Positions 25,687 to 34,769 of a DNA stretch of 64,000 bases are shown here, piece after piece (the stretch's first letter is position 1; every line of letters begins with the position of its first letter). Made by a program: the position numbers and the translations under genes. Location of the stretch: the NCBI GenBank assembly GCA_002070095.1, contig MWCR01000003.1:1-64000 (forward strand), given 5' to 3'. The notes below the pieces were generated by a model. The model made no database searches. It had not been told where the DNA came from and saw only the letters and a program-made list of their open reading frames with translations. This stretch comes from Parcubacteria group bacterium ADurb.Bin192. Lineage in GTDB: Bacteria > Patescibacteriota > Patescibacteriia > 2-12-FULL-60-25.

Positions 25687-25713
25687 TAAAAAATGGCTAA
25701 TATTAGCCTTTTT
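25687..25713. terminator. Bidirectional terminator between island and Wzz-like gene
   Basis: GGCTAATATTAGCC is a perfect palindrome with A and T runs on either side. It would end the minus-strand transcript of the Wzz-like operon and isolate the island. Confidence 0.75.
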
Positions 25714-25714
25714 G

Positions 25715-25797
25715 CGTCCTACGTCGCTAGTCCCAATCGTCCCGCGTCAAGATCCTTTCTTATACGTGGGACGTAGGACGTGCGACGAGCGACGATT
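25715..25797. repeat. Family B 7-bp repeats in inverted arrays
   Basis: CGTCCTA and CGTCGCT units on the left face ACGTGGG, ACGTAGG, ACGTGCG and ACGAGCG on the right, so the two arrays are complementary and can form a large hairpin. It lies directly after the Wzz-like gene stop. Confidence 0.8.
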
Positions 25798-25799
25798 TT

Positions 25800-26408
25800 C
25801 TATCTGAGCTCCTTAACCTTAGCCAAAACCCACAGTGACCCAACCAGCAGGCCAAAAATGGCACCTAAAAGCCCGTTTCTGACAAAATCAGGTTTGGCGA
25901 AAAATCTGGACGGCAACGGGTCATCGATTATCTGCAGGCGGACCGAATAGCCGAAATAGTTGGGCGCTTGAGTGGCCAGCTCTTTGGCCACGGCAATGGA
26001 CAATAAAGTGGCCTGCGCTCTGTCTTTATGAAAAACTGTGACCTGCAAAACGCCCGTACCCGGCACCACGCCGATCTCCACGGTTTCTTTCCACTCTTGG
26101 CGTTTATCAATTTCGTCAGCCGAAAAATACGATGAGTCTACACCTTCCTGTTGCATGACCGCGTTAAAAAAACTGCTGGTATAAACAATCTCGGATAAAT
26201 TTTGTCCGATACGTTCCGTAGATTTGATGGCCGTGTAAGGATCTACCCCCGTGGCATTGGTTTGGGTAATGAGCAGGCGCACCATGGAGGAAAATTTTAA
26301 AGGTTGAATAGCCGAAAAAATCAAAGCCAAGGCCAAACCCAAAAAAGTGGCGGCCGTTAAAATTTTCCAGCCGCGTCCGTAAATATGCAAAATATTAATG
26401 GAAGGCAT
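25800..26408 (-). CDS. Wzz/chain-length-determinant-like membrane protein
   Basis: A 202-residue protein with membrane segments near residues 14-33 and 177-196 that frame a periplasm-like domain. This topology, with the proline-containing PLKFSSMVRLLIT after the first helix and a short cytoplasmic tail, fits polysaccharide co-polymerases of the Wzz type, which set polymer chain length. It lacks a tyrosine-kinase domain. It starts five bases after the HtrA-like gene, so both are likely co-transcribed and may act at the cell surface. Confidence 0.65.
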   Translation of the reverse strand: MPSINILHIYGRGWKILTAATFLGLALALIFSAIQPLKFSSMVRLLITQTNATGVDPYTAIKSTERIGQNLSEIVYTSSFFNAVMQQEGVDSSYFSADEIDKRQEWKETVEIGVVPGTGVLQVTVFHKDRAQATLLSIAVAKELATQAPNYFGYSVRLQIIDDPLPSRFFAKPDFVRNGLLGAIFGLLVGSLWVLAKVKELR

Positions 26409-26413
26409 TTGAA

Positions 26414-27622
26414 TTACAGCAAAGGTTCACTGGTGGTTTGCGCGCCCAAAGTTACCGGCACTTCCAATTCTTCGCCCGCGCGCCACACACGCAGATTAAC
26501 GGTCGAGCCCGGGCGATATTGCATAATAATATCGCTCAAGTCCAAACTCCCATCCAGTATATCACGATCTACTTGAAGAATCACGTCGCCTGTTTTTAAT
26601 CCGGCTTTGTCGGCCGCGCCGTCCTTGATAACCGCGCGTCCCAGTTTTTTATCTTCACGCAGCCAGGCGCCCCGGCTTGGAAAATCTTCCGGCTGTTCTC
26701 CGATCAGACGAGCCACGGCCAAATCTATGGAATAAACTCCCAGATTAGCGCGCTCCACTTCCCCTCCGGCCATCACGCTTTGCAGAGATGACGACAGTGA
26801 ACTGCCCGGCACAATCAACAAACGCCCGTCAACCGATGATTCAACCAAACCGATCAAAGCGCCTTTGGCGTCCCACAAAGGACTGCCCAGTTCCAACGGC
26901 TTCAAATCCCCCATGGCCACGATCCGGCGCTCCGGCTTATCGCTTAACACGGGATCGGAATGCGACACGTGTCTAATGGCGATAATGGATGAGGGAGCGA
27001 ACTGCTCGGCTGACGGTTCAAGCCAAGCGGCCAAACCCGTACGCCCGGACCAGTAATCCGCAAAGGCTGTAACCGATAAATCGCGGGCATTGGTTTTTAA
27101 AAAAACCGTGTTAGTGGATCTGTCCAGAACACCTCTTTCAACTTGGTAAGCCCGGCCCGCGTGCCAAATCAACAAATCAGCCGCCTTGGCGTTTTCCAAA
27201 ATCTGGCGCGTGGTCACAAACCAGCCGTCAGAGGTTAAAGCTACGGCCCGGCCCAATTGTTCATCTTCGGATAAAAAATTCTGGCTGACCGCGGTCTTTT
27301 TGTGCGCGTACACCACACCCACCGGACTGCGGCGGTTAAAAATGGATTCCGGAATGGCGCGCAAAGTAAAATCTTCCATTTGCAGAGGCACCAAGCGTAT
27401 CTGCGTAGTGGTGGGCATGCTCACCGGTTCATCCACGGCCACCGTGCCGCTGGCATTGGGAATCTTAAAATAAGCTTGATGCGAAACCAAATCCGGCACC
27501 ATCCTTTGAGCCACCACCATGCCCGATATGGCACCCGAAACCGCGCTTACGGCCAGCCATAAAAAAAACCCGGCCACGGACAGAGCCCACACATTTTTTT
27601 TCGCGAATTCTTTGATTGACAT
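26414..27622 (-). CDS. HtrA-like membrane protein with PDZ domain; catalytic triad lost
   Basis: A 402-residue protein with one N-terminal membrane helix (about residues 11-36), a trypsin-like domain and a C-terminal PDZ domain (GVYSIDLAVA...AGLKTGDVILQVDRDIL...RPGSTVNLRVWR). Aligning the HtrA signatures by eye puts Gln140 (GWFVTTRQIL) where His is expected, Asn171 (TNTVFLK) where Asp is expected, and Leu245 (PLELGSPLWD) where the nucleophile Ser of GNSGGPL should be. It is therefore probably an inactive pseudoprotease that binds peptides or C-termini. It lies in a run of four membrane-protein genes on the minus strand. Confidence 0.75.
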   Translation of the reverse strand: MSIKEFAKKNVWALSVAGFFLWLAVSAVSGAISGMVVAQRMVPDLVSHQAYFKIPNASGTVAVDEPVSMPTTTQIRLVPLQMEDFTLRAIPESIFNRRSPVGVVYAHKKTAVSQNFLSEDEQLGRAVALTSDGWFVTTRQILENAKAADLLIWHAGRAYQVERGVLDRSTNTVFLKTNARDLSVTAFADYWSGRTGLAAWLEPSAEQFAPSSIIAIRHVSHSDPVLSDKPERRIVAMGDLKPLELGSPLWDAKGALIGLVESSVDGRLLIVPGSSLSSSLQSVMAGGEVERANLGVYSIDLAVARLIGEQPEDFPSRGAWLREDKKLGRAVIKDGAADKAGLKTGDVILQVDRDILDGSLDLSDIIMQYRPGSTVNLRVWRAGEELEVPVTLGAQTTSEPLL

Positions 27623-27625
27623 AAT

Positions 27626-28387
27626 TTATAACCACCTGGAAGTTGTAATTAAAGTTATTATAAGCACCAAGGCTGCCAAGCCCTCCATCCAAGCTTGTTG
27701 TTTACTGGGTATGGGATGATATAAATAACGCCTCATGCGTAACACGACGCAAAAAATCAAGCAAGCCATGGCACCTTGCACGGCCATGGACAGAGGCAAC
27801 ATGACGCTCAATAAGCCAACATGCAAACCAACCGCTCCTCCGATAAACATCCAGACCACATTCTGCTCTTTAGTGGCCCCGGGATGACCCGTGGTCCTGA
27901 ATAAAATCACAGACACGATGGTTACCAAGGCCACGTAAATCCACTTGGAGCTATGCAAAAAAGCAATCAGACCCACGGAAGTTGAGACCGTGTACCACAA
28001 AATAAACGGCACCAAAGCGATATTGACATGGGACAAGCCGTTAACCGGATAGCGCGAAGGCGTGAAGGATAATAAAAACAACAGCTCCAAAGACAAAAAA
28101 GATGACAATACGGCCAGCACGATAATCGCCCACCTGGCCAACTCACCCTCGCTCAACAGCATGCCAAAAACCAAAACACCCAACAACAAAAAAGTGGGCA
28201 GCATTTTTTCCACCATATCCACCAAGCTGACCCTGGTGCGCGACATGAGCCAAGCGGCGATCATCACCGCCAAGGTTCCGAGCACGGCGATCCAAGGATA
28301 AGACAAAGAGTTTTCAAACTGCGCGTAATATAAAATTCCTACCGCGAGAGCGGTGGCGGCCGGCAACAAACGATAAACGAAGATCAT
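27626..28387 (-). CDS. Multi-pass membrane protein of unknown function
   Basis: A 253-residue, very hydrophobic protein with about seven to eight membrane helices and short charged loops. No recognised motif was found. It is tightly packed (three bases from the HtrA-like gene, nine from the next gene), so it belongs to the same transcription unit. Conserved charged residues occur only in loops (SRTRVSLVDMVEKM, HPGATKEQN), giving no hint of a substrate. Confidence 0.6.
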   Translation of the reverse strand: MIFVYRLLPAATALAVGILYYAQFENSLSYPWIAVLGTLAVMIAAWLMSRTRVSLVDMVEKMLPTFLLLGVLVFGMLLSEGELARWAIIVLAVLSSFLSLELLFLLSFTPSRYPVNGLSHVNIALVPFILWYTVSTSVGLIAFLHSSKWIYVALVTIVSVILFRTTGHPGATKEQNVVWMFIGGAVGLHVGLLSVMLPLSMAVQGAMACLIFCVVLRMRRYLYHPIPSKQQAWMEGLAALVLIITLITTSRWL

Positions 28388-28396
28388 GCGCGTGTT

Positions 28397-29131
28397 TTAT
28401 TTATCAATAATCAAATTAATACCTTTTTCCAATAAAGAAATGGCTTTAATGGCCTTTTCGCCCGCGATCTTCAATTCCCAAGTACCCAAATCTCTGGACA
28501 AGACAAACCCGGCGATGGTTCTGCCCCAAGACGCGGGCAAAGGATAATCTCCAAAACGGGTTTTCTTAATCTCAAAATAGATATCTCCCTGCTCATCAAC
28601 CTTGGGCTCAAAAACAAACAGCAGATCAAAATTCAGATAACCGCGCCATTTGAATTTCAAAAAAGTTTCCATGCCGGAGGGGCTGACGGCTATCTGGGTA
28701 ACCAGGGGCTGCCAATCCGTATTCCTTAAAGCCCCTTCCACCGAAGAAGTCAGCAGACCCGTAATCTCCGCTTCACTGATCTGAATGGTATAAACATCGG
28801 TTTGACGATTACGTTGTTCGTAAATACGACCGGCCAAACGTATCCTGAACTCATCCCAGGTTACAGCCTCGCCTTTAACCAATCTGATGGGTTGCGGACC
28901 ATGGTACAAGTAAGAAAACAAAGGTACTTCAACTAAACCGGTTTTGGCCAAAGCCGCGCCCAAAAAAACCACCAAGATGGCTAAAAAGGCAATCAAAAAA
29001 ACTCCACAGCTGACCAAATTCTTGCCCCACTTGGGTTTTATTTTTTTGGCTTTAAGCTTAGTATTTCCAGCCTCCGTCGGAAGCGTCTGCCCGGCGCCCG
29101 AAGACGTCCCTTTTAAGAGGGTAATGCTCAT
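28397..29131 (-). CDS. Single-pass membrane protein, unknown family
   Basis: A 244-residue protein with a Lys-rich cytoplasmic N-terminus, one membrane helix (about residues 41-63, VSCGVFLIAFLAILVVFLGAAL) and an extracytoplasmic alpha/beta domain. The start at 29131 (MSITLLKG) is chosen because the longer ORF would extend 52 codons into the region between this gene and smpB, which must hold two divergent promoters. Pfam-like identity is not apparent. It begins a run of minus-strand envelope genes ending with the Wzz-like protein. Confidence 0.6.
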   Translation of the reverse strand: MSITLLKGTSSGAGQTLPTEAGNTKLKAKKIKPKWGKNLVSCGVFLIAFLAILVVFLGAALAKTGLVEVPLFSYLYHGPQPIRLVKGEAVTWDEFRIRLAGRIYEQRNRQTDVYTIQISEAEITGLLTSSVEGALRNTDWQPLVTQIAVSPSGMETFLKFKWRGYLNFDLLFVFEPKVDEQGDIYFEIKKTRFGDYPLPASWGRTIAGFVLSRDLGTWELKIAGEKAIKAISLLEKGINLIIDK

Positions 29132-29249
29132 AATTCTTATGACTGACCAACCACCATGTTTTGCATCAAATAATAATGAATGGATTATAACATAATCGAC
29201 AACATCCCACAGCTTCCCTATTATCCCAAAAACCTCTAAGATATCCCCT

Positions 29250-29702
29250 ATGCCCACTTTGGCCACCAACCGCAAGGCGCATTTCAATTATGAACCATTG
29301 GAAGAATTCGATGGCGGGCTTGTTTTGCTTGGCCAAGAGGTCAAATCCATCCGCCAAGGAGGCGCCAAAATAGACCAGGCGCATATCGTGATCAGAAACA
29401 ACCAGCCATGGCTGATCGGGGCCAACATAGCCAAATATTCCAAAGCCTCAAGTTCGGTCTCTTATGACCCGGAACGCACCCGCGGACTGCTCTTAAACGC
29501 CAAAGAAATACGTTATCTTGCGGGAAAATTGGGCGAAAAAGGCTTGACACTGGTGCCCATATCCCTATATACTCGGGGTCAACTGATTAAAATCCATTTT
29601 TGGCTGGCTCGAGGCAAAAAAGGCTTTGAGAAGCGCCAAAAAATAAAAAACCGCGACCTGGAGCGCGAAACCAAACGCTTTTTGCGCGGTGAGGATATCT
29701 AA
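29250..29702 (+). CDS. smpB: SsrA-binding protein SmpB
   Basis: A 150-residue RNA-binding protein that delivers tmRNA to stalled ribosomes. Diagnostic segments are NRKAHFNYE near the N-terminus, GLVLLGQEVKSIRQG, the IRNNQPWLIGANIAKY strand, and the basic C-terminal tail (RGKKGFEKRQKIKNRDLERETKR) that mimics mRNA in the decoding centre. Its partner ssrA is the next gene on the same strand, 146 bases on, so the whole trans-translation system is encoded here. Confidence 0.97.
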   Translation: MPTLATNRKAHFNYEPLEEFDGGLVLLGQEVKSIRQGGAKIDQAHIVIRNNQPWLIGANIAKYSKASSSVSYDPERTRGLLLNAKEIRYLAGKLGEKGLTLVPISLYTRGQLIKIHFWLARGKKGFEKRQKIKNRDLERETKRFLRGEDI

Positions 29703-29715
29703 ATCAGCGGATTTT

Positions 29716-29841
29716 CACACAGCATATAGCACACAGCATGTAGCACAAAGCATATAGCACACAGCATATAGCATATAGCACACAGCATATAGCACATAAC
29801 AACAATTGCTACATGCTACATGCTACATGTTACATGCTACA
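29716..29841. repeat. 18 tandem 7-bp repeats, family A, with inverted halves
   Basis: Twelve CATATAG/CACACAG-type units, a CAACAAT unit, and five TGCTACA/TGTTACA units run in one unbroken heptamer register. The right part is complementary in sequence to the left, so a long hairpin can form. The array fills the whole gap between smpB and the tmRNA gene. Confidence 0.92.
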
Positions 29842-29848
29842 TGAGCAT

Positions 29849-30242
29849 GGGGATGCCGAGCTTTGACGGCGCGCTGCCCCGTATTCTGCAGGCCGAGCCG
29901 ACGCAACTCGTTAAACTACGTCAAACAAGACAATTGCCAACGTCTTATCACGTGCCAAGGCGGCTATCGCTAACGCGTTCAGCATGCCCGTAGCACAACC
30001 GGTGCTCGCTTAATCGACCACCGCGATCACTTGTTTCACGCCCGTTGAAATAAACTGATCGTCATTCTTTCGGGCTTGGAATCGAATCGTGGCATGTGAT
30101 TCGAAACGACAAGGCTCATGCCGCCGGGAATCGGTCCTCGCCGGTTCGTCGCGATTCCCGTGTACCAGAGCCGGCTAAACCTGTGAACGAAGGATGCGCG
30201 GTTCGTTGTCGGACGGGGGTGCGACTCCCCCCATCTCCACCA
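29849..30242 (+). ncRNA. ssrA: Transfer-messenger RNA (tmRNA)
   Basis: The 5' end GGGGATG pairs with CATCTCC near the 3' end, followed by A and an encoded CCA. The T arm is GGGGG-TGCGACT-CCCCC. Between them a resume codon GCC (29936-29938) opens a reading frame of 25 codons ending in TAA (30011-30013). It encodes a tag that begins ANVLSRAKAA and ends PVAQPVLA, an alanine-rich, hydrophobic-ended degron. The total of 394 bases and one-piece structure are standard. The tag is longer than the usual 8-15 residues. smpB lies just upstream. Confidence 0.95.
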
Positions 30243-30354
30243 CTAACCGACCAAAATAAAAAATAAAAAAAATTCAAATATCAAATTGGGTATCAGCCGC
30301 GTCGCGGCACCTGAATTGTTTATTTGAATATTTGATAATTGATATTTAAATTAG

Positions 30355-30912
30355 ATGCGCATACATTTTCGTAGAAGACGCCTGCCGCCCAAACCGGAAG
30401 GCGCCCAATACAAGTACAACCAGCAAATACGCGTTCCCGAAGTCAGAGTGATTGATGAACAGGGCGAGTTTTTAGGGGTCATGCCCACCGGCCAAGCTCT
30501 TGGCATTGCCGAAGAACGAGGCTTTGACTTGGTTGAAGTTTCTCCCAAGGAACAACCTCCTGTCTGCAAGCTGTTGGACTTTGGAGCTTTCAAGTATCAA
30601 AAGGAGAAAGAGCTGAAACAGCAAAAAGCGCATGCTAAAAAAGTGGAAGTAAAAGGCATCAGACTGTCGGTCAAAATCGGGCAACATGATTTGGACAACA
30701 GAATCAAACAAGCCATAGACTTTTTGGAAGACGGCCAAAAGCTGAAAATCGAGATTATTCTCCGCGGCCGAGAAAAAGCGCATGGAGATCTGGCACTGGC
30801 CAAAATACAGGACTTTATCAATCAGCTGACCCAAACTTATGAACTGTTTACGGAACAGCCTCCCAAAAGACAAGGCGGAAATGTGTCGGCCATAGTCGGG
30901 CGCAAAGGCTGA
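30355..30912 (+). CDS. infC: Translation initiation factor IF-3
   Basis: A 185-residue factor that keeps ribosomal subunits apart and checks the start codon. It has NQQIRVPEVRVIDEQGEFLGV and DLVEVSPKEQPPVCKLLDFGAFKYQ (N domain) and VKGIRLSVKIGQHDL...FLEDGQKLKIEIILRGREKAHGDLA (C domain). The gene begins the usual infC-rpmI-rplT cluster. The 112 bases upstream contain an AT-rich inverted repeat (TTCAAATATCAAAT/ATTTGAATATTTGA) and no clear Shine-Dalgarno. Confidence 0.97.
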   Translation: MRIHFRRRRLPPKPEGAQYKYNQQIRVPEVRVIDEQGEFLGVMPTGQALGIAEERGFDLVEVSPKEQPPVCKLLDFGAFKYQKEKELKQQKAHAKKVEVKGIRLSVKIGQHDLDNRIKQAIDFLEDGQKLKIEIILRGREKAHGDLALAKIQDFINQLTQTYELFTEQPPKRQGGNVSAIVGRKG

Positions 30913-30968
30913 ACCAATCAATTTAAAATTATAAATTATAACATTAAAAATTAGGAATTATCCATATT

Positions 30969-31169
30969 ATGAAAAGCAAGATGAAGACCTGTAAGGCCGT
31001 AGCCAAGAGGGTCAGAATAACCAAAAACGGCAAAGTGCTGAAGCGCAAGGCCGGTCAGGATCATTTCAACAGCCGTGAATCCGGCAACACCAAACGCAAT
31101 AAAAGACGTGATCTCGAGGTCAGCGCCAGCTACACCCGCAACATCAAAGATCTTTTGCCGCATAACTAA
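30969..31169 (+). CDS. rpmI: 50S ribosomal protein L35
   Basis: A 66-residue, very basic protein with MKSKMKTCKAVAKRVRITKNGKV and a central HFNSRESGNTKRNKRRD. Order between infC and rplT on the same strand confirms the assignment. Confidence 0.96.
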   Translation: MKSKMKTCKAVAKRVRITKNGKVLKRKAGQDHFNSRESGNTKRNKRRDLEVSASYTRNIKDLLPHN

Positions 31170-31214
31170 TTATCAAAGATTTTTGATTTAAATTTAGATT
31201 TACACTGAAATAAT

Positions 31215-31553
31215 ATGCCGAGAGTTAAAAGAGGTACTCACCGTATCAAAAGACGAAAAAACATATTGGCCCGCACCAAGGGCATGATGTGGGGACGCAA
31301 GTCCAAAATCACTTTGGCCAAGACAGCGGCCAATAAAGCCGGCGTCAATGCTTATGTCGGCCGTAAACTCAAGAAACGCGTCAACCGCGGTCTGCAACAG
31401 GTCAGAATCAATGCCGCGGCCCGCGCCTTGGGCACTTCTTTCAGTAAACTGATGGACGGCTTAAAGAAAAGAAACATCACTCTTGATAAAAAAATACTGG
31501 CTCAATTGGCGGCCAAGCACCCGGAAGTGTTTAAAAAAGTCGTTCAAGCCTAA
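31215..31553 (+). CDS. rplT: 50S ribosomal protein L20
   Basis: A 112-residue 23S rRNA-binding assembly protein with MPRVKRGTHRIKRRKNILARTKGM at the N-terminus, VNRGLQQVRINAAARALGTSFSKLM in the middle, and DKKILAQLAAKHPEVFKKVV at the end. It is the last gene of the infC-rpmI-rplT operon and is followed by a terminator. Confidence 0.97.
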   Translation: MPRVKRGTHRIKRRKNILARTKGMMWGRKSKITLAKTAANKAGVNAYVGRKLKKRVNRGLQQVRINAAARALGTSFSKLMDGLKKRNITLDKKILAQLAAKHPEVFKKVVQA

Positions 31554-31570
31554 AAACAATCCACAGAAAA

Positions 31571-31601
31571 AAACGCCCGTCATATCACGAGGCGTTTTTT
31601 T
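31571..31601 (+). terminator. Terminator of infC-rpmI-rplT
   Basis: AAACGCC and GGCGTTT pair around a 13-base loop and are followed by seven T bases. Confidence 0.85.
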
Positions 31602-31624
31602 AGTGTATAATTAGATATAATTAT

Positions 31625-34600
31625 ATGCCATCATTAGACATAATGAAGGAAAAGCCTTCACCTCGAGAGACTGAAAAAAAACCATCCGCTTCTCCGGAAA
31701 AACCGCGCACCCTGCGCACGGCCCGGACAGCCCGCCCCAAAAGACCAACTCTGCGTCCCCAACCCGGACAAGATGCTTCGGAAGCTGAAAAGCAATTGAG
31801 TCAAATCAGGGCCAAGCTAAAGGGTAAACAAGATATTTTACAGCACCCGGATGTTTTGGTTGATGTCTGGGACGCTCTAAAAGAATTTCACCACCCCAAG
31901 CGCCAGCCCAACGAACAAGACCTCAATCAATTGCGCCATACCCTGCAAAAAGCACTCTACGAATATCAAGCCAGAACAGAAAAGATCCAGACCTTGCGCG
32001 TTCCCAAAACGTTGCGGACCGAACGCGGCCGGGAATTCGCAGATCAAAGAGAGCAGCTGGAAAAAATCTTGTCTGAACTTATGAGTTCAGACAACCCATC
32101 ACAAGCCAAACAAGATTCGGCCGGAGCTTTTAATGATTTCGTCAAATGGAGAGAACGACAACAAAAACAATCCATGGAAAAACAGGTTACGGATTATGAA
32201 TCTCAAGCCACACGCTTACTGGAAAAAGAACAAGAACTGCAAGAACAAATTCAGGCGGCCACCGGACAAACAGCCATGGGCAATTCAGCCGAAGAAATAA
32301 AAAATCATCTGAAGCTGAGTGCTTGGCAGAAAATCAAAGACTGGGCGGGTACGCTGGCCGGCAACAAACCGGTTGTTCAGCTGATTGCCGAATTGGCCAA
32401 AGTTCAAAGAGAGCGCGTGGTGCTGGACAGAAAAATTACGGATTCCAAGGTCAATCTGGGCCAGGATACTTTCAGAGTACCGGACGTGCCCATAAAAACC
32501 GAAGCTCAAGCCATGGTTGATTTGGCCGAACCGGCTGAAACCCAAAAAGTTGAAATAACCAAAAGCGGACCCCGATACCCCAAAGAAAAAGCCGACCAAT
32601 TGCTGGCTGATATCGATCGAATGGTCGAAACCAATATAAAAACGGATGAAATTTTAACAGATATCGATCGAATGGTCGAGGATAACCAATCAAATGTAAA
32701 AAAACATAAAGAGGCTAAATACCCCAAAGAAAAAGCTGATGCTATTTTATCTGACATTGACCAGATGGTTGAAGCAGATCTGTCTGACAAAGAAGAGTTA
32801 AAAGCCGGCCGTTACCCGGCCGGAAAAGCTGATGAACTACTAGCTTCCATTAATCAAGATTTGGATGCAAGATCAGCCGTTCAAAAAGAAACAAAAACAA
32901 CGCCTGAAGCACCTGTTTTAAGGGAGCGCCGGCAAATGAAAAAACTACGCCAAGAGTTAAGACTGATAAAACAGGCTCGGCAAGATGTCATTAAGGACTT
33001 GGCCCAGCCGACCGAAACAAAACAAGACGCCAAATCAAACGAGCAATATCAAAAAATGCTGGCAGATCATGATCTAAGAATCGCCGAACTGGAAAACAAG
33101 ATAGCTAATCTGTCACGCGCGCCGGAAAAATTGGAAGAACTGGAGCCCATAGAGGAAGCATCAATTTCTTCCCAGGCACCTCCCCCGCCTTCCGCGGAAA
33201 AAAGAGAAGAATACCTTGATTTGCAAGCAGCTATTTCGGGCAGACCCAGACCAAAAAAGACTAAAAGATCAGCTCTGACCAGACCCCGCACAGTGGAGGA
33301 TGACGAAGAACTTTACGCACAGACCAAAACCATTATCGAAAGCGCGGGTCAACTGGCCGCTGATACCGCCCCGGCCGAGCAGTTTGAACCGCCAAAAAAA
33401 CGCAGTTTAAGACAGCCCAAAGCCAGTATGGTCGTGGCGCTCGAGGATACTGCGGTCTCGGAAAAACTCCCTACAGCCAAAGCAGTCAAAGAATTACCCT
33501 TGGCTTACAACGAACTACAACAACTGATAAACGAGAGGCTTGGACTTTTGTCAAAAGAAGATCGTCTGGCTTTGAATTTTGACAGCAAGACGTATGCCGA
33601 AAAAGCCATGAACCGTGACCGGGCTTATGCCGAGGGCAATGACAAAGAAGGTGAGGCTTATCAGATATCAATCGACGAACTTAACAAAGTCTTGAATCAG
33701 GCCGGCGTTATTGGAGACAAAGAAGACCCATCCATGCATACGGGCGGCAAATCCAAAGGCTTGAAAGCATTAGGCGGAAATTTTCTAACCAAAAATTCCG
33801 ATCAATACGCCAAGATAATTCCCACAGCCCGCAAATCCAAGGAACTTAAGCATATTAAGCATCCGGAGACAGCTGAAGCACCCACTTTATCAGTACCCTG
33901 GGCTCAAGCTAACTTGGGCGAATCAGCTTCAAATACCTGGCAAAGAGTAGCCCCTATCATAGCCGAGAGGAATTTGGGACCGACAATCAGCAAAAGACTG
34001 GAAAGCCTGATGCAGGAGGCCGGTGCGACGGATTTAAAAGGAGCTTCCATTGACTACCAAGCTTTGCCTGAATTGATGAATAAAGTCAGAGCCAATTCGG
34101 CCTACGCCTCGTCACCCGAAGCTTCGGCTTATGTACTGCTCAAAGCTTTTAAGCCCCAAAACGCTCAAGACCAAAAAATACAATCCCTGATAGACAAAGC
34201 CATTAAGGCCATTGATGCTCAAATGCTGGAAATACAGCCCGTGGTCAAAAATTTTATAAGCAAATCAGAGGACAACAAAAAAGCCAGAGAGCAACGGCAA
34301 AGCCTGAGACAGTTTGACTTAATGCCATCCCAACCCCGCAAAACAATCGTCCAGCCAGAAGAAGCGCTAAGCCGATTCAAGCAAAAAACCAAAGGCAGGG
34401 TCATAGAAAGATCCATGGCCGAATTGTTGGCAGGGGATAAGCGCCGGCAAAACGAAGCTTTGTCCCAATCCGAACGTGAAAAACTAATCAGCCGAGCCGG
34501 CGCCAAAAACGCCAAACGTTTTGGCATGTTATTGGAGGATTACCTCCAAGCACTGCCGCTTAAAGACAAAACTACGGCTTTGGCTCAAGACCGATTAGCG

Positions 34601-34729
34601 CAAGAGGCGAGTAAGCTCGGCCTGAAAAAAGACCCGGTTATAGCCAGACTGATATCACTTTATACCAAAGAGACACCGAAAGCACCCAAAAAACCTCGCA
34701 CCGCCAGAACAAAGAGAACCGCCAGATAA
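31625..34729 (+). CDS. Large charged coiled-coil protein with internal repeats
   Basis: A 1034-residue cytoplasmic-looking protein of no recognised family, with no signal peptide or membrane helix. Arg/Thr-rich tails occur at both ends (RTARTARPKRP and PRTARTKRTAR). A three-fold repeat at about residues 315-415 reads YPKEKADQLLADIDRMVE, YPKEKADAILSDIDQMVE and YPAGKADELLASINQDLD, with a shorter ILTDIDRMVE in between. Long Gln/Lys/Glu-rich heptad stretches (about 150-230, 430-520) predict coiled coils. It lies alone between two terminators, so it is its own transcription unit. Its style resembles the 1137-residue protein at 56245. Confidence 0.65.
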   Translation: MPSLDIMKEKPSPRETEKKPSASPEKPRTLRTARTARPKRPTLRPQPGQDASEAEKQLSQIRAKLKGKQDILQHPDVLVDVWDALKEFHHPKRQPNEQDLNQLRHTLQKALYEYQARTEKIQTLRVPKTLRTERGREFADQREQLEKILSELMSSDNPSQAKQDSAGAFNDFVKWRERQQKQSMEKQVTDYESQATRLLEKEQELQEQIQAATGQTAMGNSAEEIKNHLKLSAWQKIKDWAGTLAGNKPVVQLIAELAKVQRERVVLDRKITDSKVNLGQDTFRVPDVPIKTEAQAMVDLAEPAETQKVEITKSGPRYPKEKADQLLADIDRMVETNIKTDEILTDIDRMVEDNQSNVKKHKEAKYPKEKADAILSDIDQMVEADLSDKEELKAGRYPAGKADELLASINQDLDARSAVQKETKTTPEAPVLRERRQMKKLRQELRLIKQARQDVIKDLAQPTETKQDAKSNEQYQKMLADHDLRIAELENKIANLSRAPEKLEELEPIEEASISSQAPPPPSAEKREEYLDLQAAISGRPRPKKTKRSALTRPRTVEDDEELYAQTKTIIESAGQLAADTAPAEQFEPPKKRSLRQPKASMVVALEDTAVSEKLPTAKAVKELPLAYNELQQLINERLGLLSKEDRLALNFDSKTYAEKAMNRDRAYAEGNDKEGEAYQISIDELNKVLNQAGVIGDKEDPSMHTGGKSKGLKALGGNFLTKNSDQYAKIIPTARKSKELKHIKHPETAEAPTLSVPWAQANLGESASNTWQRVAPIIAERNLGPTISKRLESLMQEAGATDLKGASIDYQALPELMNKVRANSAYASSPEASAYVLLKAFKPQNAQDQKIQSLIDKAIKAIDAQMLEIQPVVKNFISKSEDNKKAREQRQSLRQFDLMPSQPRKTIVQPEEALSRFKQKTKGRVIERSMAELLAGDKRRQNEALSQSEREKLISRAGAKNAKRFGMLLEDYLQALPLKDKTTALAQDRLAQEASKLGLKKDPVIARLISLYTKETPKAPKKPRTARTKRTAR

Positions 34730-34760
34730 GAAAAATCCCCGTTTAGCGGGGATTTTTCTT
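34728..34760. terminator. Shared terminator between convergent genes
   Basis: AAAAATCCCCG and CGGGGATTTTT pair around a short loop, giving A and T runs on each side. It serves both the coiled-coil gene and thrS. Confidence 0.88.
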
Positions 34761-34769
34761 ATCTATCCT

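Noticed and set aside
20213-25797. Assembly chimera as the explanation for the GC-rich island
   Set aside because: Not excluded, but near-identical repeats lie both within the island gaps and in the backbone, so a common chromosome is the simpler reading.
29716-29841. CRISPR array
   Set aside because: The unit is only 7 bp with no spacers, and no cas gene lies near.
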